Below are positions 23,820 to 34,621 of a stretch of DNA of 64,000 nucleotides, one piece after another. Under the pieces are notes generated by a model, which saw only the letters and a program-made list of their open reading frames with translations, searched no databases and was not told the origin of the DNA. Positions within the stretch are counted from its first letter, which is position 1. Each line of letters starts with the position of its first letter. The position numbers were made by a program, and so were the translations under genes. The DNA lies in contig OX485806.1 of assembly GCA_950295325.1 (NCBI GenBank), positions 46,619,169 to 46,683,168 on the forward strand. Direction: 5' to 3'. The DNA is from Polytrichum commune. Taxonomy: Eukaryota; Streptophyta; Polytrichopsida; Polytrichales; Polytrichaceae.

Positions 23820-24980
23820 TGTCAGCCTTAAATCCCCACCCTTATTGCGTCCTAGTCCGGATGAGAGTTAAGGCCAACATGAATCCAATGGATGTGTCTA
23901 ATTGGTATCACTAGATTCTGTTCACTTGGACTAAGCATTCATGAATCTCAACTTTTATTTAGAGGACACAAGGTAATTAGTGTTTAAGAATACTCTAGCA
24001 CCTTGTGATTGCCCATACCCACATTGCTATCATAAACCAACACAAAATATCACTTGAGTTACATCCATCACTTCAACTCAATCACTACCCTACTCCTCAC
24101 TAAGGCACTAATGCCACTAGTACACCTTCAATGCCCCGTAAATCTAACTATTCTATAAATGAGTTCTCTTCTTCCTCACTACTCATGAGCAGCCTTTAAG
24201 CACAACCATCTTGGCAGCCTTCCATCCCCCTTAGTGGCGGCAATGCCCAGTTAGCAATCCCTCAAGGCCAGCCCGTCGAGTAGCCTCCAGCCTAGGATCC
24301 AGCCTCTTGAGGCTTCCAACCAAATGCAGCCTTCTACAGCTGAGATCGCCTCACCCCCAGGTGCGCACTTGCCTAAGCTCCCAGTAAACCAATGTCAATT
24401 TAACCGTATCCTTTGATCCCCGCAAGCCTTTCCCTAGTTCGGTAGTTCCCTAGTTGCTCGTTCACATTCCCTTCTAGAAGTGGTAGCAAGCATTGAGCTT
24501 GCCTCAATTGCCAGCAGCGTGCGAAGAGAACTGTGGCCCTTCTCCGAGGTCCTGATGCTGCCTCCTCCCCTTCGGCCAAGCTTGGGCTCAAGCAGCCTTC
24601 CGCTGCTGGTTTCGAGAGAGAGTTTCGTTTTCGCACCCAGCACCTAACCGCTCGTCTTCCCCCTGCCGGGATTTACTAGGGCACAATAATGCCAGCCTTT
24701 GAAGGGCTAGCAACCTAGCCATAAATGAACACAAGCTCATCCTATCTTGGTCAATAAAAACCCAGCCATGCCTACATTAAAGCCTTCCACTTCTTTGACT
24801 ACCTCCCTTAAATCCAAGCCAACCCCAAAATTCACAAAGTACAACCTTCACTCTAAACCCAATCCAAAATCGACTTTCACCCTCTTGTTATATTTTTACT
24901 AAATAATCCTAATGTCTAATACTAATATCAATAACTTCTAGAACATAAGGACACATGTGAGCCCTCAATTTGGGCTCATA
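23820..24980 (-). mobile_element. E-family TG...CA element E-f, in the solo LTR
   Basis: The left end is TGTCAGCCTTAAATCCCC and the right end is TTTGGGCTCATA. The flanks are perfect 5-bp duplications CTTAC (23815-23819 and 24981-24985). It is 1161 bp in minus orientation. The right terminus folds: TGTGAGCCC ... GGGCTCATA (24956-24980). No coding potential is recognised. Confidence 0.85.
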
Positions 24981-25159
24981 CTTACCCTCGTGCCTCCTAA
25001 TCTTCGTGGGTGGGAGGTGTTTCCAACGCCCGGGGCCTTTGCCCACACTAGGATCACTGGGGCCCTCTTACCAACGGCGCCACAAGTCCTAGGTGTCACT
25101 CCGGGGTCCCCCTTGTGCCCATGGTGTTTTGGACACTCCTCATGGGGAGGTGCGCAACA

Positions 25160-25640
25160 ATGGTCTCGTCGTCATACCACACCACCAATGCCTTCCGAAC
25201 CTTCAACTTTTCATTTTGATGGTTGGGATCATCCCATTCAGTCATCAGTTGGATTTTCTTGGATGGGACCACACTATGTTGGCCGTCTATCAGCCAAAAA
25301 TCGCCTAAATGAATTGCCGGCCACATTTCAGGGGTAGGCATTTTCTTCTGACCCTAGGGCATGACTACAATTGTTTACCTGACGTCTTTGAATTGTTCGT
25401 TAACGATCTGCGCAATTATCCAGTCGATGTAGATGTCTTCTTTTGCCCGGATACACTTTTATGGTGGCGCTAGATGGCACTAGTTGATGTTCACGTCGAA
25501 CTTGAAATCCCTACCCATGAAAAAACAATGGGAGCACTTGGTCGTGAAATTGTTCACGATTTTTTGTATCTCCCCAACATCCACTTCTTACCCGGGTTTT
25601 GGCATGTGCAACTCAGGAGAAACTGGCTCGTTAGGGTTTA
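25160..25640 (-). pseudogene. ParB-like domain, N-terminal part of ParB/methyltransferase-like gene
   Basis: The minus strand, with several stops upstream of 25345, reads EDIYIDWIIAQIVNEQFKDV, stop, then MPTPEMWPAIHLGDFWLIDG, QHSVVPSKKIQLM and KLKVRKALVVWYDDETI. The block 'LGDFWLIDGQHSVxASKKI' has the layout of the ParB/sulfiredoxin nuclease-like motif (i.l.DGqHR..A) found in bacterial and phage ParB-methylase proteins. With the methyltransferase-like block further downstream it suggests a ParB-methylase fusion. Stops near 25370, 25395, 25455 and 25475 show decay. The true 5' end is not defined. Confidence 0.5.
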
Positions 25641-27060
25641 GGGGTTAGGGGTTAGAATTATAACATATTAATATATCCAATATTAACGTATTACATTGTC
25701 TTATTGGTGAGAAGAGTCTTATAGGAAGGTTATAGTAAAAACAATCTTGATTATGTTAATATATTATTTGGGACGTTTAAATGTGATATATTAATTAGTC
25801 TTGTATTTATTCAAATAACATTTCATGTTGTGGATGTGGTTTAGGGTTTTGGGGTCCAACTTTGGATGTTTTGCTTACTTTGATGAATCACATAGTCGCC
25901 AATAAACCATAGTTCATGATATATTTAATATATGGAATGTGATATAAAAGGTTATGGGAGAAGCACAATATCAATGAAGCCATTCAAGCAATTATGTTGT
26001 TATTAAATGTTCCCACCACGTATATTAGATAATGGTGCAAGATATAATAGATGTTGTTTGTATATGAAAAAAAGTCTAATAGGAAGGTTATAGTAAATAC
26101 AATCTTGATCATGTGAATATGTTATTTGGGATGTTTAAACATGATATACTAATTGGTTTAGGGTTTAGTCAATACGTATTTCATGTTGTGGATGTTATAA
26201 GGGTTTAGGGTCCAACTTTGGATGTTTTGCTCACACACATTAGTAAACTTCAAGTCAACTTGAGGATGGATTCAAATATCATTGAAAGATTGAACTAGAA
26301 AGCGACATTGGTGGTTAGTATCCCCTTAACAACGTCCACATACATTCGTCATTGCCACACTTGCATGCGAGATAATAGAGCAATGTTATATGCAATCATT
26401 ATATAATTCTTCATGCGAGGATCTTAATAACTACTTTAACTATTGTATTTAGTGACTCTTACCATAAGGCGTTACATAATGTTTAGACTTCTTTTGTCTA
26501 CATATTGGTTAAAATATACCGTAATGTTTGAGTTCAAGTATATTAGTATCATGATTTAATATGTATATGATGCATTAGAGTGACATTGTAGAAGTCTTTG
26601 TTCGAAATCACTTATCCCAAACCTTTTCTTTTCATGACACTTGAAAAAATGCATGTGGCCGCCACCCTTCCTCCCAATGGTGCATGTCATATCCACAAAA
26701 AACAATGAAAAAACGGATTAAATATCCACTTTACTTTCAATAGACATTCTCAATAGACATTAAGTTAGATGACGGTTGGAGTATCCAAGAACCAAGTTAG
26801 ATGCGTATTTTCTATAATTAACAAAAAAATGGGGAATTCTGTCAGGATGTTTGAAATAACCTCTGCAGGAGAACTAGGCGGGAAATGCATCCAATGAAGA
26901 AGTCGGGGAAACGGAGGTGGATAGTATAAAGGGGCACACCCCCCTAAAATCGGTCATTTTTGCTCTTCTCCCACACCTCAAATCATAGGGAGAGCTGTCA
27001 GTCGAAGCTGTATTTCAAGGTTCGTGTACGCTGCCATTCATGAGTAGCTATCCACAGCAT
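25620..27060 (+). repeat. AT-rich 5' region of transposase copy 2 with internal duplication
   Basis: This is the counterpart of 2040-2885. It contains an internal direct duplication: about 25740-25905 and 26094-26240 share 'caatcttgat.atgt.aatat.ttatttggga' and 'tttcatgttgtggatgt'. A short run of TTTAGGG-like text is present at 25634-25658. No gene is seen before the TATA box at 26924. Confidence 0.6.
26924..26934 (+). promoter_or_regulatory. TATA box of transposase copy 2 (probable)
   Basis: GTATAAAGGGG is followed by a leader and ATG codons at about 27039 (aligning with the ATG at 2860 in copy 1) and 27093. Conservation between the two loci supports it. Confidence 0.5.
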
Positions 27061-27092
27061 ACAACCCCAATGTGAACTTTGCAATGAGCTCA

Positions 27093-27609
27093 AATTCAAC
27101 CCACCTCGCAATTTCCCCCGCATTATACGCCGGATTTTGCGGTGAGTTTGGGTCGGTCGACCCAAACCCCTACACTAGTGTTGGCGGTTTTTGGTATGAC
27201 CTTGAGAAGATTTGGGTCGGTCGACCCAAACATTTTTCCAGACCGTGAACAAATTGTTAATGGCCCTTAACCCATGCACTCAAAAGGTTTGGACGGATTG
27301 AGTACGAACCTAAACCCATCATGTTTCAAGGTTTGGGTCAACCGACCCAAATCCTTACCCTTGTGTGGGCAGATTCACCCTGATAAAGTTTGGGTCGGTC
27401 GACCCAAACCCCTACCCTAGTGTGGGCGGCTTTAGTATGACCTTGAGAAGGTTTGGGTCGGTTGACCCAAATTTTTTCCCACAGCGTGAACGAATTGTGA
27501 ATGGCCCTGAACTCATCATGGTACAAGGTTTGAGTCAGTCGACCCAAACCCCGTCCCACCCCATGGGCAAGCTTTGGATGGCCCTCAATCCATCCTGCCA
27601 CAGGGTTTA
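27093..27609 (+). repeat. Array of 22-bp hairpin motifs, partly open reading frame
   Basis: Hairpin motifs lie at 27146, 27210, 27331, 27387, 27451 and 27528. A seventh at 34600-34621 was cut off by the gypsy insertion, with its first five bases duplicated at 27605-27609. The array is a roughly 241-bp higher-order repeat (27146-27386 and 27387 onward). From an ATG at 27093 the plus strand reads GEFGSVDPNPYTSVGGF, and at 27365 KFGSVDPNPYPSVGGF and RFGSVDPNFF, so the repeat may have encoded a repetitive peptide in the transposon's first exon. Stops interrupt it. Confidence 0.7.
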
Positions 27610-28583
27610 TGTCGCAACCCTTGCTAAGCCCCTTTGACAATCTTGCCAATTTTCAATTTTAGCAAAGGTTACGAGCGCTAACCATTCGCATTCCGCCATG
27701 CTAATGGTTAGCTCCTCCTACCCCGGACCTTATAGTTCATAGGAGGGAACCAACCCTCCTACTTTGCTTTTGGGACTCACCCTTTAATCGGTAACCATTC
27801 CTTAGATGTGGACTTCCATCCATGGAAGTCCAATCCTATGTTGATCATCGCATTGCCGGAGCAACACTACAACAACCCGAACCATACTAGGCAACTATGG
27901 CCTCACAATGGGCCAATGCCCATGGAGGCCTTGCCTTTCGGCCTCGGGTGGGTGAGGCCACACCACCTCACCCATATAAGCCTCTAGGACTCTACACGGA
28001 GCCCCTACCCCACCGCCAACCAACCTCTTGTCTCTCTACCAAGAGTTGGGGCCAAGTGGACATTTTCCCTTAGCTGCTGGGCCTAGAACCCCCCCAGCAG
28101 CTTCAGACCATCATAACTTCCTTGTATGATGTCTGATCATAACAACCAACCACTCCATCCTCATCTACGCTTCACGTAGATGCCGATGGACTCCTCGCTT
28201 GCCCCATTCGGGGAAGTCTTGAGGAAGTTATGCCTGTTTGAACCTTGGCAGTCCCGGGAATCACTCCCAGGCACTGCTGTACCAGGGCGCTGTCCCGGGA
28301 CAGCACCCCACTCAAATGGCCATAACTCCTAGCTCACACCTCCGATTGAGGTGATCTTGAGCATTCTAGAATCACCACGCCATGAGCTACGCATAGCTCA
28401 TGGCCTCACCCTCATGCCTCCTAGTCTTTGTGGGTGGGAGGCGTTCCCAACGCCCGGGGCCCTCACCCACACTAGGATCACTTGGGCCCTCTCACCAACG
28501 GCGCCACAAGTCCCGGGTGTCACTCCGGGGTCCCCCTTGTGCCCATGGTGTTTTGGCCACTCCTCATGGAGAGGTGCGCGACA
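27610..28583 (-). repeat. G1 3' LTR
   Basis: 974 bp, plus-strand ends TGTCGCAACCC and GTGCGCGACA. Adjacent internally (28584-28595, CTCACCCCCACC) is the complement of the polypurine tract GGTGGGGGTGAG. It carries several foldbacks, including TGTCCCGGGACA. Confidence 0.9.
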
Positions 28584-29826
28584 CTCACCCCCACCAAACG
28601 GAGTCGATGCCCTCATCGACTATACTCGTAGTCGGCACACCAATTCTCAAGTTGCCATCCTCTATGGTGCGGCATTGTGTTTACCTTAGGGCGCGACCCC
28701 CACAATGCATCTTCAAATTTGGCATGGTCCCAAAGGTGTCGTTCCTAGGTGGTCCGTCAGCGACCTTGGATCTCTCATCCAAGGACCTAACCTATACTAG
28801 ACCCACCTACTTTGGGATTCACTTGGGTTGCCCCTCCTTTGGGGCCTCCCGCGTTAGGCTCCACTAGCCTAACATGACACATCTAGGCGAGACCTCAACG
28901 CTTCCACTAAGTTGTCTCGGTTGCAACTCCGAGATGGCTTTCCATTGTTAAGCCACGCCTCGATCGCACGGGGGTGATGCCAAGTCCCGCCCGACTCGGT
29001 TCCCACTTTGCTGTTTCGAGACATGGGTTCATGACTCCCATGCGCCAACTCTCGTTAGCTCGCGGGTAGCACTTTTATGAGCACGCGCCATCACCTTGTC
29101 CCCGCCCGGACAAGCCCACAACTAAGAAGTTTCTTGGTTTTATCCAAGGCCCCTCCAAGCCATGGCCCCAATTACTCGGCTTACCCAACCTAGTTTGGCA
29201 TGTCTATTCCCCCTCTTCCATTAACCAAGCACAAGTACAAGACTAGGACCTCATCTCATACTTTTCTCTTTGCACCACTAAAGTTTGGACTTTATTCCCT
29301 CAAGCCAAAGAACAAGTGCATGTTGTGGAGCAATTAACCTCGAAGCTATGTTTGCTACTAGAGTCTCTCCCTCACTAAAGGAGATTGATGTCCTCATCAA
29401 TGCCTACGCTTCTTTTTATTGGAATGTCTAGCCTTAGTTTCTTCAAAGTGCTTCACCAATTCATTAGTGTTGACCATGTCTCTTGCCGCCACCCAAGCGG
29501 TTTTTTTCTCATGGTATCCTCACCATTTCACCAAGTACTCCTTTGTACTTTTTCTTTCCTTTTCACTTGGGCTTCCTACACTTGAGGATGCCCTCTTACC
29601 TCATGTTCCAAATGACGTCCACAAGGTCGGGAGGTGGCCTAATCACTTGCTTGTGATCGGGCCACAAGGTGTCGTCCTAAAATGACTTTCGTAATGAGAC
29701 ATGAAATGTCGGATGCACTTTGATCTCCGGCGGTAATTCCAACTTATATATGTCCTTGACCACTTGTTCCACAATGGGAAACGGAGCTCCAATTTTGGAC
29801 ATGAACTTTGGAGTGAGGCCTTCCGG

Positions 29827-30582
29827 CTAAGTGAAGTTGTTCACATTCAACAACGCCTTTTGGCCCACCTCATTCTCCACTTCGCGTCTTCCGGCATTGA
29901 CTTGCACTCCGTAGCACCTTCGGGCTTTCTCCACCAACAACTTGGTCATCTCCAAGACTTGTTCACGCTTCTTGGCCAAGTCCTCACCATCTTGGTTGAA
30001 CTCTAGTGTTGAATGTGCCCCCTCGAGAGCTAGGTTAATAGGTTGGAGCGCATCCACTCCATAAGCCACCACCAAAGACCACCCCTTGGTAGCCAAGTGC
30101 GTGGCTACATTGCAATTACACTCCGCTCGACCCACATAGTCCGCCCAATCTCCTTGGTCCGCCCCCACCAAGTTCCTCAAGTATTGCTTCAAGACTCCAT
30201 TCACACGCTCCGATTTCCCATTCATTTGGGAATGCAAGGTCGTGCTAAACCTTAGTTTCATTCCGACCTCCTTAGAGAAATGCATTGAAAATGCACTTGT
30301 GAACTTTGGATCTTGATCCCACACAATCACTCTTGGCAACCCGTGGTGCCTCAACCATCCTTTGAGAAAAGGCTATGCGGTCTCCAACGCGGTGGCGGTT
30401 CCCACAATCGGCACCATGTGTGTCCACTTGGCAAACCACTCTACCATCAACAAGATGGCATCATACCCATGTGACTCCGGCAAACTTGTCATCAAGTCCA
30501 TGCACATACCATGCCATGGCGCCAACGGGATAGGCAACGGTTGCAAGAAGCCGCCTTGCTTTTGGTAAGAGGCTCGGTTCAC
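29827..30582 (-). pseudogene. G1 integrase region
   Basis: Two overlapping frames read PLAPWHGMCMDLMTSLPESH, GYDAILLMVEWFAKWTHMVP and VIVWDQDPKFTSAF, then HSQMNGKSERVNGVLKQYLR. These are the D, D and E regions of the retroviral-type integrase core (MDLM, WDQDPKF, GKSERVN). The frame is broken near 30360 (the piece at 30354 restarts at MRHHGLP). Upstream, the HHCC zinc-binding part (30814-30596, AHFVKA) is damaged. Confidence 0.75.
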
Positions 30583-31189
30583 TTGGCACTTTGATTCAAG
30601 CCTTCACAAAGTGGGCTATATCTTCCTTTATGCACCGCCAATGGTTCCTCTTTGACACCATTCTATGGCGGCTTTTTCTTTCTCCTCTATGGCCGGCAAT
30701 AGGACTATCATATTCCTCCTTCAAAACCGATAGCCTCAACTTGCCTTGTGGCACATATACCCGACTTTGGTTGCACTTGAACAATCCGTCCACCAACTTA
30801 ACCTCTTTGAGCACCTTGCTCTTGCGAAGCTCACCTAAAAGCTTTTGTGCTTTGGGGTAGTTAATTTACCCCTCCCGTATCTTGCATCACAAGTTTCCTT
30901 TGCCGGCACACATTAGCCACAAGGTTTGGATGGTTCTCATTGCTTGGAACTCTTCCGGTCTACTTCGCGCATCCGGCACCACATTTCCACGGTCCGGTTT
31001 GTGGATCAAATCCACCTTCATAAGCGCCAAACTATCATGCCTCCACAATGACTTGGCGTTCACTTACGCTTGTATGTCAAAATACTTTTAGGACACATTG
31101 TCCATGTAGACCTTTGCTTTGTGCGACCCCATATAATGTCGCCACATCTTCAAGCAATGCACTACGGCAAAGAAGTTCTTTGTCATGAG

Positions 31190-32140
31190 TTGGTTGTCTT
31201 CTTTGACAACCATCGAGTTTTATGCTCCCATATGCAATGGCCATCCATCTTACACATAATCCACCATTGGCAAAGGCACTCACCCCCGTATGCACCTCGA
31301 AAGGTTTGTCAAGCTCCGCGAACTTGAGCACGGGCGGCGAAGAGAACTTGGTGTTAAGCTCCCCAAAGACTCGTGACAAACATCATCCCACTCTTGGGAT
31401 AGCCATTTCTTCCACAAGTCGCACAAGGTGGGACAACCATCGAGCTTCATGCTCTCATATGCCATGGCCATCTATCTTGCCTCAACATCCGCCAATGGTA
31501 AAGTCACTCGCCCCCGTATGCACCTCAAAAGGTTTGTCAAACTCCGCGAACTTGAGCACGGGCGGCGAAGAGAACTTGCTCTTAAGCTTCTCAAAGACTT
31601 GGTGGCAAGGCTCATCCCACTCTTGGGATAGCCATTTCTTTCACAAGTCGCACAAGGTTTGACAACCTTTAAGCTTAGTGCTCCCATATGCAATGGGCAT
31701 CCATCTTGGATCAACATCCGCCAATGGTAAAGTTACTCGCCCCCGTATGCACCTCAAAAGGTTTGTCAAATTTCGCAAACTTGAGCACGGGCGGCGAAGA
31801 AAACTTGGTCTTAAGCTCCTTAAAGACTTGGTGGCAAAGCTCATCCCACTTTTGGGATAGCCATTTCTTGCATAAGTTGGACAAGGTCGGACAACCATCG
31901 AGATTCATGCTCTTATATGCAATGGTCATCCATCTTACATTAACCATCCGCCAATGGCAAAGTCACTCGCCACCCCGTATTCACCTCAAAAGGTTTGTCA
32001 AGCTCCGCGAACTTGAACACGGGTGGCAAAGACAACTTTGTATTAAGCTCCCCAAAGACTTTGGGGGCAAGGCTCATCCCACTCTTAAGATAGCCATTTT
32101 CCTCAATAAGTTGAATAAGGTCCTAGCAACCTTAGAAAAC
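31190..32140 (-). repeat. G1 in-pol tandem repeat, about 229 bp x 4
   Basis: The marker CCCCCGTATGCACCTC recurs at about 31283, 31511, 31740 and 31972 (last one altered). Spacings are 228, 229 and 232 bp. Each unit encodes the RT/RNase-H junction segment: WLSQEWDE, KFSSPPVLKF, DKPFEVHTG and KLDGC. The last unit on the minus strand runs on into DKELLCRSALLEDVATLYG, the normal RNase-H continuation. Confidence 0.85.
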
Positions 32141-32239
32141 TCTCGAATGAAGTTGTGGTACTAATTGGCTAGGCCAACAAATTACCTAAGCCCTTTTGAA
32201 TCAAGGGCCAATTCTCCTTTTGGATTGCCTTGACATTCT

Positions 32240-32812
32240 TCATGTTCGTCCACCAACTTCATTTATCACCACATACCTCAAGAGCTCAATCTCTCGTTGA
32301 GCAAAGTTATTTTTCACTTCTTGGCGGTATTTTTTTTTTTTTTTGTGCAACACATTGGTGAATACATCCTTGTATTTCACCAACATCACACCAATGTTGT
32401 TTGGGGGAGGCCCATCTTTCCTAGCCTCCCCATATGTTCCTTGGAGTTGCTCCAATTGAACCACGACCATTATGTTTTTTTTTTTTTTTATTCGGTCCAT
32501 TAAGACCAAATTCAACTTAGGTCCTCCTACCATAGGAGTCATTGTTAATTTGAACTTCAATTCTTTGCCATTATGACACATCATAATGTACGGCAAGCAC
32601 ACCGGCTTGCACCTCACATCTATCATGTGAGTTTCAAAAAAGGCGGCCTTCACAATGACATGCATTTTATCTATTTCACTTGGTGTGAAATTTTGACAAA
32701 AATCCAATGTCCCACGTTGAAAGGTTACATGCATCGCGGCCTCCTTTGTCTCATGCGGATCGCCCTTTCCAAACCGCACCTTGGTGGGCTTGCCCGCTCT
32801 ACCAATCGGCAA
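32240..32812 (-). pseudogene. G1 protease-to-RT linker with RT core deletion
   Basis: This 190-codon open frame contains CQNFTPSEIDKMHVIVKAAF, FKLTMTPMVGGPKLNLVLMD and YKDVFTNVL. It passes directly from YRQEV (where RT begins in relatives) to AQREIELLRYVVINEV, the segment found near the end of RT. The catalytic palm with its Y-x-D-D motif is absent. Two homopolymer runs (about 32331-32344 and 32474-32489) encode poly-Lys not present in G2. Confidence 0.75.
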
Positions 32813-32987
32813 GCCCCAACTCCCTTATGAGTTTTGGGCTCAAGAAGAAGTGGTAGCCTCTTTATCAATACATAAGACATTTCTCCCATTCATTTGAGCC
32901 TCAAGGTACAAAAGACTTGGCCTCGGCTTAAGGCTACTAGCCTTGGCCACAATGCCATCGTCTTACATCCGGTTCGCGGCACAAGTA

Positions 32988-33585
32988 TTATTTGGCGGGG
33001 AACCTATCTCCCCTCAACGTCCATTGTTGTAACGCACCGCCAAATTGCTTAATGGGGTCATCGGCCTTGATGCTCATGGCAATTTTGATGATCCCCGCTA
33101 CAACCTCAATAAACTTTGGAAATTTGAACTTGGTATTCACTACCCGCTTTTGAAACCCACCTAAAACGATGCATTTCTTAGAAAGCTCGTTCATCAAAGA
33201 TGTACTATTCATTTGGGTGTGAAATGCGCGCATATACGCCTTAAGAGGCCCGGACGCCTCATTTCCACCAAATTCATTCCAACATCAATACCTTCCAAGC
33301 ATTTCGAATTGGAATTTCAATCCAACATTAATGCCCTCCAAGGTTTTGGGTGCATTCGGTATTCTAGGCCCCAAATGTTTTTTTGAGGTGTGCGGGAGCC
33401 CTTTCAAAGGACTCCACCAATTTCCTTACCGAATCCACCATCATGCCCACCATTGTCATTAGAACCAATGGTATGGTCAAATTCCCTTTACACATGATCT
33501 TTGTTCCAATTTGAGCCTCACAACCTTTTGGAAACCCCGAGCTAACCATAATAACCCTCACGTTTGATAGCCATGTCTCCCTCAA
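32988..33585 (-). pseudogene. G1 gag remnant
   Basis: The minus strand frames read FPKGCEAQIGTKIMCKGNLT and DSVRKLVESFERAPAHLKKT (33585-33364), then FHTQMNSTSLMNELSKKC, GGFQKRVVNTKFKFP and DPIKQFGGALQQWTLRGDRF (33233-32988). These correspond to gag of G2 (49450-49990). The frame is broken between the pieces. Confidence 0.65.
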
Positions 33586-33611
33586 AGTGCTAGCTCAAAT
33601 ATTGGAACCCT

Positions 33612-33623
33612 GCTCTGATACCA
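33612..33623 (-). promoter_or_regulatory. G1 primer-binding site
   Basis: The minus strand reads TGGTATCAGAGC, two bases inside the 5' LTR. It is the classical plant PBS complementary to the 3' end of initiator tRNA-Met. Confidence 0.9.
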
Positions 33624-33625
33624 AG

Positions 33626-34599
33626 TGTCGCAACCCTTGCTAAGCCCCTTTGACAATCTTGCCAATTTTCAATTTTAGCAAAGGTTACGAGCGCTAACCA
33701 TTCGCATTCCGCCATGCTAATGGTTAGCTCCTCCTACCCCGGACCTTATAGTTCATAGGAGGGAACCAACCCTCCTACTTTGCTTTTGGGACTCACCCTT
33801 TAATCGGTAACCATTCCTTAGATGTGGACTTCCATCCATGGAAGTCCAATCCTATGTTGATCATCGCATTGCCGGAGCAACACTACAACAACCCGAACCA
33901 TACTAGGCAACTATGGCCTCACAATGGGCCAATGCCCATGGAGGCCTTGCCTTTCGGCCTCGGGTGGGTGAGGCCACACCACCTCACCCATATAAGCCTC
34001 TAGGACTCTACACGGAGCCCCTACCCCACCGCCAACCAACCTCTTGTCTCTCTACCAAGAGTTGGGGCCAAGTGGACATTTTCCCTTAGCTGCTGGGCCT
34101 AGAACCCCCCCAGCAGCTTCAGACCATCATAACTTCCTTGTATGATGTCTGATCATAACAACCAACCACTCCATCCTCATCTACGCTTCACGTAGATGCC
34201 GATGGACTCCTCGCTTGCCCCATTCGGGCAAGTCTTGAGGAAGTTATGCCTGTTTGAACCTTGGCAGTCCCGGGAATCACTCCCAGGCACTGCTGTACCA
34301 GGGCGCTGTCCCGGGACAGCACCCCACTCAAATGGCCATAACTCCTAGCTCACACCTCCGATTGAGGTGATCTTGAGCATTCTAGAATCACCACGCCATG
34401 AGCTACGCATAGCTCATGGCCTCACCCTCATGCCTCCTAGTCTTTGTGGGTGGGAGGCGTTCCCAACGCCCGGGGCCCTCACCCACACTAGGATCACTTG
34501 GGCCCTCTCACCAACGGCGCCACAAGTCCCGGGTGTCACTCCGGGGTCCCCCTTGTGCCCATGGTGTTTCGGCCACTCCTCATGGAGAGGTGCACGACA
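33626..34599 (-). repeat. G1 5' LTR
   Basis: 974 bp and nearly identical to 27610-28583. Its outer end is GTGCACGACA followed by the target duplication GTTTA. Confidence 0.9.
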
Positions 34600-34621
34600 G
34601 TTTAGGTCGGTTGACCCAAAC
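34600..34621. repeat. 22-bp hairpin motif used as gypsy target
   Basis: GTTTAGGTCG, GT, TGACCCAAAC. Its first five bases (GTTTA) are the G1 target duplication, so the element inserted inside the hairpin's left arm. Confidence 0.85.

Larger units (their letters stand above)
21870..25159 (-). mobile_element. Solo gypsy LTR, interrupted twice
   Basis: The LTR starts TGTCGCAACCCTTGC at 21870 and ends GGTGCGCAACA at 25159. It is flanked by CTGGT (21865-21869) and ATGGT (25160-25164), a duplication with one change. LTR sequence proper is 21870-22166, 23719-23819 and 24981-25159. The gaps are elements E-e and E-f. Its diverged sequence relative to the complete copies indicates an older insertion. 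It sits in minus orientation inside the ParB/methyltransferase-like gene. Confidence 0.85.
27610..34599 (-). mobile_element. Complete Ty3/gypsy chromovirus-type element G1
   Basis: This full-length 6990-bp element lies in minus orientation with 974-bp LTRs (27610-28583 and 33626-34599) ending TG...CA. It has a primer-binding site, a polypurine tract and perfect target duplications GTTTA (27605-27609 and 34600-34604). Minus-strand gene order is gag (33585-32988), protease/RT-linker (32812-32240), RNase-H segment amplified four times (about 32140-31190), integrase (30582-29827) and a chromodomain-like tail (about 29640-29400). The RT core is missing. Stops and frameshifts occur in every region. 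The LTRs are near-identical, so insertion is recent. Confidence 0.9.

Noticed and set aside
25632-25660. Telomere-like TTTAGGG text.
   Set aside because: Only about three imperfect units in AT-rich repeat DNA, so there is no telomere or meaningful interstitial array.
28351-28867. Recurring ORFs in gypsy LTRs (for example at 28351, 34367, 48379, 54188 and 3605).
   Set aside because: They lie in LTR and 3' untranslated sequence, appear on both strands, and show no domain. They recur only because the LTR recurs.
31190-32140. CRISPR-like array.
   Set aside because: Units are about 229 bp of pol coding sequence without spacers; it is a tandem duplication.
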